The notes beneath the pieces were generated by a model. The model ran no database searches. It was not told where the DNA came from and saw nothing but the letters and a program-made list of their open reading frames with translations. 64,000 nucleotides of DNA from Argopecten irradians (lineage: Eukaryota > Mollusca > Bivalvia > Pectinida > Pectinidae), in the NCBI RefSeq assembly GCF_041381155.1, contig NC_091134.1, forward strand, positions 4,522,001 to 4,586,000, in the 5' to 3' direction. Shown here piece after piece: positions 49,401 to 61,085 of the stretch (position 1 is the stretch's first letter; every line of letters starts with the position of its first letter). The position numbers and the translations under genes are program-made.

Positions 49401-52400
49401 GGCATGTGAAGAGGACACTATACAGGCACTGTGAAATGCACATTCCATACTTCGTAAATCCCTGTGGTTTTGGTTATTTAATGTGACAGAAGCATTATAT
49501 TATGATAAATTTGATTAAAATGCAAAATTTATAACCAATTAATGGATATAAACAACTAGGCAGTTTTAATTCAATTTACAAAGCTGGAAAGCTAAATAAA
49601 AACTTACATAATTAATCTGTCAGAAAAATCTATTCACTAGGACATTGGAGTATTTGTTTGAAGCCTAATATAAGTTATCATTGTACACATTTCACAAATT
49701 TCTCATCAAAAGAACTTCCACATTATGATCCATGGGTTATAAAGTTTTAATCTTATTCTGTACAATAATCAAAATGAACATGCATGCAAAGTTCTAATTG
49801 AAAACAAAAACTTACTGTAAAAGCGTTGAAACCATTTTGGTTTTACAGATAACATGGGAAGATGTGCGATACTCAGGGTACCATTGACTTCCATGGACAT
49901 CACTCGTCCCTTCAGCTGGACGTTATTTTTTATAAAACGTTTAGGAATGTCTTTTGCTGCAGAGAACACATCTGTCTGAAAATTAAAAGTCCTTTCATTG
50001 AAAGTTATTTCACATATTTAATCAGAATACTAGTATGTAAATTAGTGCAACAAATTATCAGACTATAACATACAGTATGTACAATTTATTAAATAGATTG
50101 TTTATATGTACAGGAAAGTTCACTTAGCTATATATATATGAATATGTATTTTGTTTTATATTGCAAAAACAAAAAGGGTCATTAAAGCTTTTGTTATGTT
50201 TTGTGGGTGGAGCTATATAATGACAGACTGCTGAAACACATTAATGATTTACCACATACTAGTACTTATAAATTATTATCAACGGTCTGATTGATTTTTT
50301 TCATCTAGAAAACTTATAAAATATAACAAGAGGCCCATGGGCCTTAACGGTCATCTGACTATTAGTACAATACAACATAGTTGTTTAAAGATTTTAGCCT
50401 ATTTGACCTCTGTGACCTTGATTGAAGGTCAAGGTAATTCATTTGAACAAACTTGGTAGCCCTTCATCCCAGCATGCTACATGCTCAATATCAGTACCCT
50501 GGGCCTTCTGGTTCTTGAGAAGAAGTCATTTAAAGATTTTAGTCTATTTGCCGCCCATGACCTTAAATGAAGATCAAGGTCATTCATTTGAATAAACTTG
50601 ATAGCCCTCCATCCAAGCATGCTACATGCCCAATATCAGTACCCTTGGCCTTCTAGTTCTTGAGAAGAAGTCATTTAAAGATTTTAGCCTATTTAACCCC
50701 CGTGACCTTGAATGAAGGTCAAGGTCATTCATTTGAACAAACTTGGTAGCCTTTTATCCCAGCATGCTAAAGGTCCAATATCAGTACCATGTGCCTTCTG
50801 GGTATTGAAAATAAGTTGTTTAAAGATTTTAGCCTTTTTGACCCCCATGACCTTGAATGAAGATCAAGGCCATTCATTTGAACAAATTTGATAGCCCTTC
50901 ATCCAAGCATGTCAAAGGCCCAATATCAGGTCTCTAGGCCTTTTAGTTATTCACAAGAAGTTGTTTAAAGGATTTTAGCCTATTTGACCCCTGTGACCTT
51001 ATATGAAGGTCAAGGTCCTTCATTCGAACAAACTTGGTAGCCCTTCATCCCAGCATACTGTAGGCCCAATATGAGTATCCTGGGCCATTTCGTTCTTGAG
51101 AAGAAGTCATTTAAAGATTTTAGCCTATCTGACACCTGTGACCTTGAATGAAGATCAAGGTCATTCATTTGAATACACTTGATAGCCCTCCATCCAAGCA
51201 TGCTACATGCCCAATATCAGTACCCTTGGCCTTCTAGTTCTTGAGAAGAAGTCATTTAAAATTTTTGTCTATTTGACCCTTGTGACCTTGAATGAAGGTC
51301 AAGGTCATTTATTTGAACAAACTTGGTAGCCCTTCATCCAAGCATGTCAAAAGCCCAATATCAGGTCTCTAGGCCTTTTAGTTATTCACAAGAAGTTGTT
51401 TAAAGGATTTTAGCCTATTTGACCCCTTAGACCTTATATGAAGGTCAAGGTCATTTATTTGAACAAACTTGGAAACCCTTTATCCGAGTATCCTACAGGC
51501 TAAATATCAGTTCCCTGGGCCTTCTGGTTCTTGACAAGAAGTCGCTTAAAGATTTTAGCCTTTTTGACCCCTGTGACCTTGAATGAAGGTCAAGGTCATT
51601 CATTTGAACAAACTTGGTAGCCCTTCATCCCAGCATGTCACAGGCCCAATAATCAGTACCCTGGCCTTCTAGTTCTTGAGAAGAAGTTGTTTAAAGATTT
51701 TAGCCTATTTGACCCTTGTGACCTTGAATGAAGGTCAAGGTCATTTATTTGAACAAACTTGGTAGCCCTTCATCCCAGCATACCAGAGGCCTAACATCAG
51801 GTCTCTAAGCCTCTTAGTTATTCACAAGAAGTTGTTTAAATTATTTTAGCCTATTTGACCCCTGTGACCTTCAATGAAGATCAAGGTCATTTATTTGAAC
51901 AAATTTGGTAGCCCTTCATCCCAGCATCCTACAGGCCAAATATCGGTACCCCTGGGCCTTCTGGTTCTTGAGAAGAAGTCGTTAAAAGATATTAGCCGTT
52001 TGACCCCTGTGACCTTGAATGAAGGTCAAGGTCATTCATTTGAACAAACTTGGTAGCCCTCCATCCCAGCAACCTTCAAGCCAAATATCAGTGCCCTGGG
52101 CCTTCTGGTTCTTGAGAAGATGCCGTTTAAAGATTTTAGCCTATTTTACCCTCGTGACCTTGAATGAAGGTCAAGGTCATTTATTTGAATAAACATGGTA
52201 GCCCTTCATCCCAGCATGCTAGAGGCCTAATATCAGGTCTCTAGGCCTCTTAATTATTCACAAGAAGTTGTTTAAAGGATTTTAGCCTATTTGACCCATG
52301 TGACCTTGAATGAAGGTCAAGGTCATTTATTTGAACAAACTTGGTAGCCCTTCATCCCAGCATCCTACAGGCTAAATATCAGTACCCTGGGCCTTCTGGT

Positions 52401-54848
52401 TCTTGAGAAGAAGTTGTTTAAAGATTTTAGCCTTTTTGACCCCTGTGACCTTGAATGAAGGTCAAGGTCATTCATTTGAACAAACTTGGTAGCCCTCTAT
52501 CCCAGCAACCTACAGGCCAAATATGAGTACCCTGGGCCTTCCGGTTATTGAGAAGAAGTCGTTTGAATGAAAAGTTTACGCACGGCGCACGGCGCACAAC
52601 GACGGACGGTGCATGATGACAATAGGTCATCCTGACCCTTCGGGTCAGATGACCAAAAAACAAACTATTACTATCCACTCAAAATTTCACTTTTATCAAT
52701 GAAACTAATTCCATCACAGTTTAATCTCTAAGAGAAACCACAGATCAAAATTTAACAAAGGTTATACATTTGTAAGCTGTACTTACCGCGTGTACCCGCG
52801 TATCACAAGCAGCAGCCCCACAGACCCCACACCATAGGCTACCCACTGAAACACACGATAAAACAATGTCACATCAACAGATACAAAGCTTTCTGTACTC
52901 TGGATCACTGAAACAATGATTTCTACAGAGCCATCAACTTACCAACTATCTATCTATTGTCCCTGTGCTTTTTGATTAAGAGTTGGAGGGCTGAGTGTTC
53001 AGTGCCAGACACCTTAAATAGACTGCCTGTTATACAAGTATTAAACAAAGATAAGGTAAGGTAGAATCTGTATCTATATAGTTCTTTAAGGCTACATACC
53101 AATACAAAAATAAGGTCTACTCAATATGTGATAAAATGAATACCATTGGTAAAAGTTAAACAGGAAAGTTGTGCTTCAGGTTTTCTACTGACAGAGATAT
53201 TGTCTATACATGTATTAACAGCAGAATACATCAATAAATGGTTTCCATAATGACCTTATAAAAAACAAAATAAATTATCCAAAAATAACAATTAACGATG
53301 ATACACCGCTGAAAAACAGTATTTTTTCTCTAATTAAAACAGGAGCAGATAAATTAGTAGTTTTCTTCAGTTGCAAAAGTTACCATACTTACTTTACACC
53401 ATTACCACCCTTGGATAGTTAAAGCTTTTTCAATTTACTCAGGAGTTTCATTTATGCTCTGTTGGCAGTGGAGCATCTTTAACTTTCTCATCATACATTA
53501 AACACAACTACACTGCAATTAATACACATCTTACTTTTTTTGCTAATGTCGTCGAAAGTTCAACAAAAATTTACATTAACGTAGACCGTCCCTTCTGTGA
53601 CGTCATACGTTTGTTACGTCGCTATCCGAATCCCGGCAAACGTATTTTATTTCTCCGTACCCATCTATTACAACTCGCTTCTGAAAACGGCATTCGAGCA
53701 AGTATTTCGTCTAGAACCTTTTCGAGTGTTTACTTGAAGTGTATCAATCTAAAGGTGTGCCAATCGGTAAAAACTAACAAGGGTAAATGAATAACATAAA
53801 AAGGTTGAAAAGTGCTACGGATTCTCCTATTTTTTAACATTTTCAGGCCAAAAATTGAAGGGGTATTAGGAAGCAAATCGGTCATAATTTGAAAAATAAT
53901 GCGGTGAGGTATACTTTTTATTGGCTTTTCGTATTTCAAATAAGCCAATCTTCATGGAAATTCTAAAAAATTGATTTTTCTTGAGATCATTTTTTCAGAA
54001 AAAAAGAAAACGACTATTTTGATGCAATTTTTTCAATAAAATTGGGTCCGGACTTAATTTTAAAATAACGATATTTTCGTTTTATTGTGGAAGACCCAGC
54101 TTATTTGATATAGTTATGAATTCTATAACACCTACTGAAGGTATGAACATGTTACAGGCATATTATTTATATGTTTAAGGGATGCTACAGGGAGGAAATA
54201 TTACTTATTTAAAAATCCTTAAAATCCGGATTGTTAAGTCATTTGTACATATCTTTAAGCAACCCTGGAAGAAAAATTAACCCGGTGACATATGATTTTT
54301 TATGCGGTTTTTTGTGATCAGGGTATACTTAAAATCAAAATATCAAAAAATGAACGAAATTCATGAGAGGAAAGTTCAACAAAAATTTACATTAAGACTA
54401 GTGTACTCTGTACTTAAAATGGATGACCTGATAATAAATCTATAAATAACTCTTTACTAGTGGACAACCACATATTACATCTGTATTTATTGCCATTAAA
54501 GCTTGATCATACATATGTCTTCTTTTAGCGTCTCTTCCATTCTCTGCGGGGATATTGTAAGCAAAGTAGACTAATATGGTTACAATATTTACACTAAATT
54601 TTCCAGATATGAGAATTTCTCATCAAAACTTTAAATTGTCATTTCTTATGTCCTTACATTGTGAATCCTTTTAATTCAAAGGTTTCTTCCATGACATACA
54701 TGTACAAAACAAAAATTACAGCTATCACAATTATTGAATTATATACCTTAGCCTCCCGTACATATCTATCCATAAATGTAGTAATTTTGTAAAGGACATC
54801 ATTGGCTTGGAGTCTACTGTGATCATCTTCTTTGTCGGCTGATACCAT
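46480..54848 (-). CDS. C3orf33: C3orf33-like protein (five coding exons, about 268 residues)
   Basis: Coding exons 54747-54848, 52787-52845, 49816-49991, 47650-47820 and 46480-46779. Exon 1 gives MVSADKEDDHSRLQAND and ends YVREAK. Exon 2 is a membrane segment (WVAYGVGSVGLLLVIRGYTR). Exon 3 carries DIPKRFIKNNVQLKGRV, exon 4 KPLPVELAYISLSPLGQQWI and exon 5 VNEELIREGLCKVSYDF, then ECxx-free Lys-rich ending LTKRKKE. As I recall the human protein, these align with its DIP..FIRRNVKLRGR, VKLAGVEL and LNEEILRRGLGK segments, part of a nuclease-like OB fold without evident catalytic set. Function is poorly known. The phase-correct acceptor for exon 3 is at 49992, an unusual weak site; a stronger one at 49977 breaks the frame. 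The exon 4-5 junction is out of phase by one with the sites I can see, so a small exon or a base error is likely. An AG before the ATG suggests a 5' exon upstream. Confidence 0.8.
47187..47465. repeat. 27-bp tandem repeat, about ten copies
   Basis: Unit contains TTTGACATTTATAGAGATAT and TATACAC/TATGCAC variants. In the last intron of the C3orf33-like gene. Because 27 is divisible by three, nine-residue-repeat open frames arise on both strands and are not genes. Confidence 0.95.
48359..49473. repeat. 92-bp tandem array, about twelve copies
   Basis: Unit words: GGCATTGTCATTTTTAAGAT, AGGCATGTGAAGAGGACAC and TTCGTAAATCCCTGTGG. Copies are almost identical, with a few single-base insertions, so the array is young. 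In intron 3 of the C3orf33-like gene. Confidence 0.95.
50325..52654 (+). mobile_element. Complete 2.33-kb copy of the GGCCC-head/hairpin-tail family with about 15 internal 146-bp units
   Basis: Starts AACAAGAGGCCCATGGGCC; units contain GACCTTGAATGAAGGTCAAG (a hairpin: GACCTT/AAGGTC), CAAACTTGGTAGCCC and GGGCCTTCTGGTTCTTGAG. It ends with an ACGGCGCACGGCGCAC and GACGGACGG run, then the hairpin GGTCATCCTGACCC...GGGTCAGATGACC (52624-52654) and an A run. No coding frame. Antisense in intron 2 of the C3orf33-like gene. Confidence 0.8.
53290..53500 (-). mobile_element. Second copy of the LINE fragment seen at 39420-39760
   Basis: Shares AACAGGAGCA, TTTTCTTCAGTT, TTACTTTACACCATTACCAC and GGCAGTGGAGCATCTTTAA in order with 39420-39760, but about 140 bp of the middle (39585-39720) is absent. 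In intron 1 of the C3orf33-like gene. Confidence 0.65.
53554..54395. repeat. Segment flanked by 26-bp direct repeats
   Basis: The 26 bases starting GAAAGTTCAACAAAAATT occur identically at 53554-53579 and 54370-54395. The 790 bp between has no repeat match in this window, no poly(A) at either end and no open frame; a TGACGTCA word is at about 53599. Confidence 0.7.
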
Positions 54849-55659
54849 GTCTGCTGCTACGTAGCTACAAAATACAATTTTTACACATTTGCCATATAAT
54901 AAATAGGATTGTATAACTTTAAAAGTGTGTTGACTGTCTGCATGTCTTTTCAAAGAACATTTTTTTATTAATGTTAATAAATTTTCATTGTAACCCAGTT
55001 ACATAATTATATAGTATACCATATTTAAATTGAGAAAAAAATTAGACCTTTTACAAAAATATTGCACAAGCTAGGATTTTCTATTTTAAGTAAAACCTAT
55101 ATACCTAAATTTTATATTTAATATAGGAGGGACAAGTCACACTGGGTTTTGGGCAAGTGCAACACAGATGCAGCTATAGCGACCATATGCATGGTTAAGT
55201 GACAGGCTTACTTACCATCTTACTTCCTGTAGCTGGCCGTCATTTCATGAGTTGTGGTATTTTTTTAACGGAAATTTAAGACATTTCTTCTAAATCTTCT
55301 ATCCTTAAAGCAAGTACTAAACATTTTGAAATTTAATCAACTTTACATTGGTGTTTCTTTTGACTCTATAAAACAAGTATTTGCTGAGAAAAATGGTTTT
55401 TATTTCCGGTTCATAGGTGTCTTGCATGGTGTTAAGTAGTGGAAAGAGACAGTGACAAATCCTTCTCACTTATAAATCCTTGATCATTTTTTCAATCAAC
55501 CATTCAACCATAAGTTTTTATTCCAAAATCCTGTAAATTTCTGCATTTGGCCTTATTTTGAATCATATTTGAAATATACAATTATTTAAAAATGAAATAA
55601 TTTTTTTGATACCAATTATTTTTTTCATTTACATGTATTTTACCTTTTTTTTCTTTTTT

Positions 55660-55778
55660 AATGTGAAAGGGCTTTTGTCTTCTTTTTCATAAGTATGGAG
55701 GGGCTTTTGTCCTGGGGCTTATGTCCTAATTTCAAGGGGCTTTTGTCCAGAGGGCCTTTTGTCCGTACCCCGTCAAAG
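55660..55778. repeat. Left member of an inverted repeat pair around the LINE
   Basis: Contains several GGGGCTTTTGTCC-type words and ends TTTTGTCCGTACCCC. An inverted, somewhat diverged copy is at 58229-58350. AGTATGGAGGGGCTTTTGTC is shared almost exactly. Confidence 0.75.
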
Positions 55779-55799
55779 ACATGTTTATACTGATTTATA

Positions 55800-57900
55800 T
55801 ACCTGATGTACAGAGTACAGTGTTAAGAGTATCAAGAATAATATACCAGTGGCAAAAAATTCCATGACACAAGTTAGAAAACCATGGATGAACAAACCAG
55901 TGATGGATGCAGTAAAACAAAAAAAGAAATCATGGCAAAAATACCTAAGGAACAAAACACCAGAGAATTATGAACAATACAGAGAAGCCAGAAACTATGC
56001 AACTAAGGCACAAAGGAAGGGAGTAGGCGAATACGAAGAAAAAGAGGTAACAGATTTAAAGAAAAATCCAAGAAATTTTTGGAAATATGTTAGATCAAAA
56101 ACAAAGATTAAAGAGAACATACCAAGCCTGGAAACAAATGATGGCCAGCTGGAAGTAGACCAGGGCGCCAAGGCAGAAATTCTAAACTCCTTCTTTTGCA
56201 GTGTATTCACTGATGAAGACATGAGGGAAATACCGGAAGCCATCCATAAGTCAAACGTAACAACATCAAACATAGAAATAGACCAGGACAAGGTCAAGAA
56301 AAAACTAAAAAAACTAGATGGAACAAAATCAGCAGGTCCGGACCAAATGCACCCAAAAGTTCTAAAGGAAGTGAAGGACGAAATTACTCCAGCCTTGACT
56401 ATTATCTTTACTAGATCATTGGCAGAAGGGTACCTACCAGCAGCATGGAGACAAGCTAATATAACACCTATATACAAGAAAGGGAATAAAAGATTAGCCA
56501 AGAACTATAGACTAGTGAGTCTAACAAGTGTAGCAGGTAAAATGTTAGAGTCCATCCTTAAAGACCACATTGTAAAACATCTTACTGAGAACAATCTAAT
56601 TGTCAGTTCTCAATTTGGTTTTATGAAAGGAAAATCAACCGCCCTTCAACTTTTAGAGGTTCTGGATGACATCACAGAAGAACTTGACCATGGTTATAGT
56701 ATAGATGTTATCTACCTGGACTTTCAAAAAGCGTTCGACAGTGTTCCCCATGAAAGACTCCTAAAAAAGGTAGAAAATATTGGTATCAGTGGGACACTGC
56801 TGGGATGGATAAAAGCTTTCCTATCGGACAGAAAGCAGAGGGTAATTTTAAATGGTTCGACCTCCGATTGGGTCAAGGTCAAGAGTGGAGTCCCCCAAGG
56901 CAGCGTACTGGGCCCAGTACTCTTTCTAATATATATAAATGACTTACCTGGGGAGGTCTCTTCGAACATCAAACTATTTTCTTGTATCATTTTTTTCTTC
57001 AAATAAGTAGCAATACAGAAGCTGATGCCATTGTGATCCAAAATGATCTAACTAAGCTTTCAGAATGGTCCAAAAATGGCAGCTAAAATTTAATGCTGAA
57101 AAATGCAAGTCATTACATTTTGGACCTGGAAATCAAGAGAGCCTATACAAGATGAAAGCAGGAAATAAGGAAAAAAATTTGGAAACTGTCACAGAAGAAA
57201 AGGATTTAGGCATCCTCTTTGATAAGTCACTGAAATTTAGTTTGCATACAGCTGAGTGTGTTAAAAAGGCTAATAAAATGTCAGGACTAATAAGAAGGAC
57301 CTTCACATGTATAAACCAGCAAATGTTTGTGTCACTCTATAAAGCCTTAATAAGACCACATCTGGAGTATGCTGCAACAGTATGTAATCCAATGCATCTC
57401 AAGGATATACAAGCTTTGGAAGGAGTTCAAAGAAGGGCAACAAAATTAGTGAAAGGGCTGAACAACAAATCCTATAGAGAAAGACTTCTGATACTAGGCC
57501 TACCAACACTAGAATACAGAAGAAAAAGATCAGATGTAATACAGATGTACAGAATTATGTCTGGACTAGACCATCTGAGTCAGAGAGGGAACAAAATGGT
57601 CAGGAGATCCAGAGAACTGAGGACGAGGGGCCACACAAAGAAACTGGAGAAACAAAGACCACGACTCAACCTCAGAAAACACTTCTTTGCTGTTAGAGTT
57701 GTCGACGACTGGAATAGTCTTCCAAACGTCATTGTAAATTCCAAGTCACTGAATAGTTTCAAGGCAGCTCTGAATAGGCATTGGAACAACATCGACATAA
57801 AGTTCAGCCCTAACTGCTATGCTACCAGCTGAGCAGGCTATCAACCAAACAATCCCCCCAATTAACATGCATGTGAAAATCTGTGGGGATACAGGTATAC
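55800..57900 (+). mobile_element. CR1/Jockey-type LINE, 5'-truncated, RT catalytic box lost
   Basis: Two open frames (55849-57006 and 57065-57832) cover most of a LINE ORF2 downstream of the missing endonuclease. Visible RT signatures: GTKSAGPDQMHPKVLK, ANITPIYKKGNKRLAKNYR, GFMKGKSTALQLLE, VIYLDFQKAFDSVPHERLL and SGVPQGSVLGPVLFLIYIND, then after a break KWQLKFNAEKC-like sequence, EKDLGILFDKSLKFS, RPHLEYAATVCNPM and the CR1/Jockey tail VVDDWNSLPNVIVNSKSLNS. Where FADDTK should be (about 56977-57005) there is unrelated T-rich filler with a stop, so this copy is dead. Little other decay is evident, implying a fairly young insertion. NYRLVSL replaces the usual NYRPVSL. Confidence 0.9.
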
Positions 57901-58228
57901 ATAAATGTCTATAACTCATGCTGTGTCATTGCACCAGGGTCTTTTTTCCTTCATTCTCCAAATTCCACCACCAAAGGTTGACACCTTACCTGAGATGATG
58001 ATCTGTCTGGTGTCAGGAATGTGCTATATATTTTACTTACTTTCCCCAGGGGGTCCATTTAGAGCATTCAATTCAAAATTTTCATAGCATGCTGTATGTG
58101 AGAGTCTCTGTACCTGTAACACCTAATAACTGTATTTGTATTTGGTCACATGTACTGACATTAATTCTGTCCTCTGGCATGAATTGTTTTACCTGTAACT
58201 AACATCCTGGCTCAGGTATGTACTCAGG

Positions 58229-58350
58229 GGGTACGGACAAAAGTTCCCCCCGGACAAAGGCCTTTAGGACATAAGCCCCTAGGACAAAAGCTCCTTGGAC
58301 AAAAGCCCCTCCATACTAATGAAAAAGAGGATAAAACTGAAAAGCCCCCT
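58229..58350. repeat. Right member of the inverted repeat pair around the LINE
   Basis: Begins GGGGTACGGACAAAAG and carries GGACATAAGCCCC and GGACAAAAGCCCCTCCATAC, the inverse of 55660-55778. Both GGGGTAC tips point toward the LINE. Confidence 0.75.
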
Positions 58351-59640
58351 TCATTTTTTCAAAAAAGATTAAATTCAAAAATATAGTAGTAAAAAAATAT
58401 ATTTTCTTGTATCATTTTTTTTTCTTCAAATATACGTATAACATGTAGTTCAAAATAATATCCATCTATAGCTACTGTTTTATTGCTTATGAAGCATCAT
58501 TCTGTTAACTTACCTTTTTGATAACCTAAAATGTAGCCTTCATGGTAACTAAAACTTAATGCCCTTTCCCGGTATTTGTTATAACCTTCTTGTTTACAAC
58601 GGAAGCTCCCGAAACAACATTAAAATTAAAAACGGAAACTATCCGGAATACGGACAAGTGGTAGAAAATACCAATATCTAATAAGAGTTGTCGTTCTTTA
58701 CACACTTATTTTTTGTTTGTAATAAAAATGATATTTATGACTTCATACAAAAAATATATTTCTGTTGTAAAATTATGATATTCTGTAATGTAACAGCATA
58801 TGCCCATAAAGCCATCAACATGGTATGAAATTGTTGCAAATACATCAGATTTTATTGAGAACGACTGCTGTGTGACCAGGTGTTCCAGAAGAGTTTGTTT
58901 TTCCCATACTCTATAGCTAAGCCATATCACATGGAAAAGACAGATCACGTGGTCTAGACATGGTATCATCAATACAGGCAGCACTTATTGTTCAAGTTAT
59001 GATGGAAAATAATAATTAAAACAAAAAAACATGGGTCTTTTAGGTGCACAAAGACATCTAGATATATCTTGAACCATTGTGAAAGATTTTGGCTGTTCAC
59101 ACTTGGTACTTTGTCTTACATATAGGTACCCGGGACAGGATAAACCTGGCCACTACGACAGACCTGTTAAACTCTTTTTTAACACATGGCATGCCACCAT
59201 CCCTTTTTGGCCTCAAAATGACAATTCTCGTATCTGTTTCATTATGTTATAGTCAATTGCCATTTGGCAGAAATGGCAAAGAAAAAAAACAAAGTCAGAT
59301 TCAGCATGAATAATGGACTGAGTTGCTGAATTGGTGCCCTTTTATTTCATCACCTTCTGCCATGGACTACGTAGTCCTCCAAATAAAACTGATAGTTGAC
59401 ATGTGTGCCTATCATAATCAAATGGTTTCTCTGAGTACCCCTATTGTTATGAAATTTATAACATTTGCTGGTCCAGATAGAAAGGTACAGAGTGGGGGTA
59501 GTGAAGGTGACTCATACCTGATATGTGATCATGTAGATACATCCATGGAGTCAAAGTGAAAGTGGTCCAAATCATTTCCTAATATATATGTATTACTCCA
59601 CTCCACTGAAGTATGAAGCATGTCTAGAATCTGAATATCA
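58350..59640. other. Non-coding region
   Basis: AT-rich, no exon recognised on either strand. Includes, at 58400-58432, the sequence matching the filler in the LINE. Confidence 0.4.
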
Positions 59641-60972
59641 AAAAAACCTCAAGCACAATTTGAAAAAGAAAGATAAATTTTATTGAAAAATAGAAACACT
59701 CTTCAGGTACATATAATATTAAACAGTTTGATAACTTTCAGCAAAACACATGTACAGTACATGCATATGTAATATCAACAATAAACATAACTATACAATA
59801 TAATATGATGTAGATATGAAAGTATTGGGGTACATACTAGTTAACAATCTCTGTGCATTGCAATAACTGTGTATATAGTATACATGTAATTATAGAATGA
59901 GTTGAATACAGTATAGTCTGCAGACAAGTAGATTCTCTTTTCATTCTGAACAGATATACACATCTCTGCTAAAGGGTTAAGATCCTGAGAGATATTTCGT
60001 CTCTTCTCCCTGAACAGAAATATACATATCTCTGGTAAAGGGTTAAGATATCTCTTTAGATGCTTACTCCCGAGATGTTTCTTCTCTTCTCCTATATATA
60101 TTTCTTTTAGAGGTAAGATATATCTTTATCATTCCCTGGATAGAGATACCACTGTATCTGTACATGTATATAAATTTCTTTTATTATGAGTTAGATACCT
60201 CTGTCTTTCATAGCTCTGGATAGAGATATACAAGTATAAATATAAAATTTGAAGAGTTCTGTATTCGACCCAAAAAGCACCTATCCCCCTTCACCTACTT
60301 TGAATTAAATGCAGACTAAAAATAGGAAAACCATGTATATTCTTGTATCTAATTTCCTTTGCAAATTGATTCATGACACACTTTTGCAATAATTTACGAA
60401 AACCTAGTCCAAATTATTTGGTTCTATGAAGCACCCTCGTCCTCCTCCTCCCCCTGGGTGCTTATTGTGTCGAATATAGTAAAGATATGTATCTAAACTT
60501 TTATGTATACATGTAAGTAAGATATTTCCTGTTTTTCCCCTGATAGAAATCTAACTAATAACTAAATTTATTTAGACAAAGATTTTTTTGACATTGTAGA
60601 TGCACTTAATTAAATATTTGTAGGGAAATCAGTGAAAATATTGCTGGGACTGAAGCCCACATACAAAAGCAGGTATCTATATTACAACATATAATCAGCC
60701 CAAATCATAATCAAATATAATTTGCAAACAACTAAAAAAATTGCTTCTTGAAATATTTACAAATATGCCATTTGCATTGTTGATTATGTAATTGTATAAA
60801 AATGAAAATGAATAAGGAAAAACTGGCCTGAAATACAATGGAGACATGCATAAAACAACTTTATGATAAATTATCAGAAGTCATCATTTGATGAAAAATA
60901 GCACTTTCTTATAACCATTTAGTGATAGGACAATTGATACAAAGGAGGAGCTAACTTTTCATGTATTTCAAA

Positions 60973-61085
60973 GGGCCCGGCGCCATAAAACTTTCTCAGA
61001 CAAATTTTTTACTCAAGCCTATGGAAAATCATATACTTGTGTAAAATGTCAGTCTGAGAAAGTTTTATGGTGGCGGACCTGGCCC
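60973..61085. mobile_element. Short palindromic MITE (family 2, copy 2)
   Basis: Left arm GGCGCCATAAAACTTTCTC and right arm GAGAAAGTTTTATGGTGGC are inverted copies. Related to 20394-20490 through GGCxCCATAAAACT and CTGAGACA / CTCAGACA words. The outer ends are GC-rich (GGGCCCGG / CCTGGCCC). Confidence 0.65.

Noticed and set aside
55995-56501. 168-residue minus-strand frame
   Set aside because: Antisense shadow of the LINE polymerase frame.
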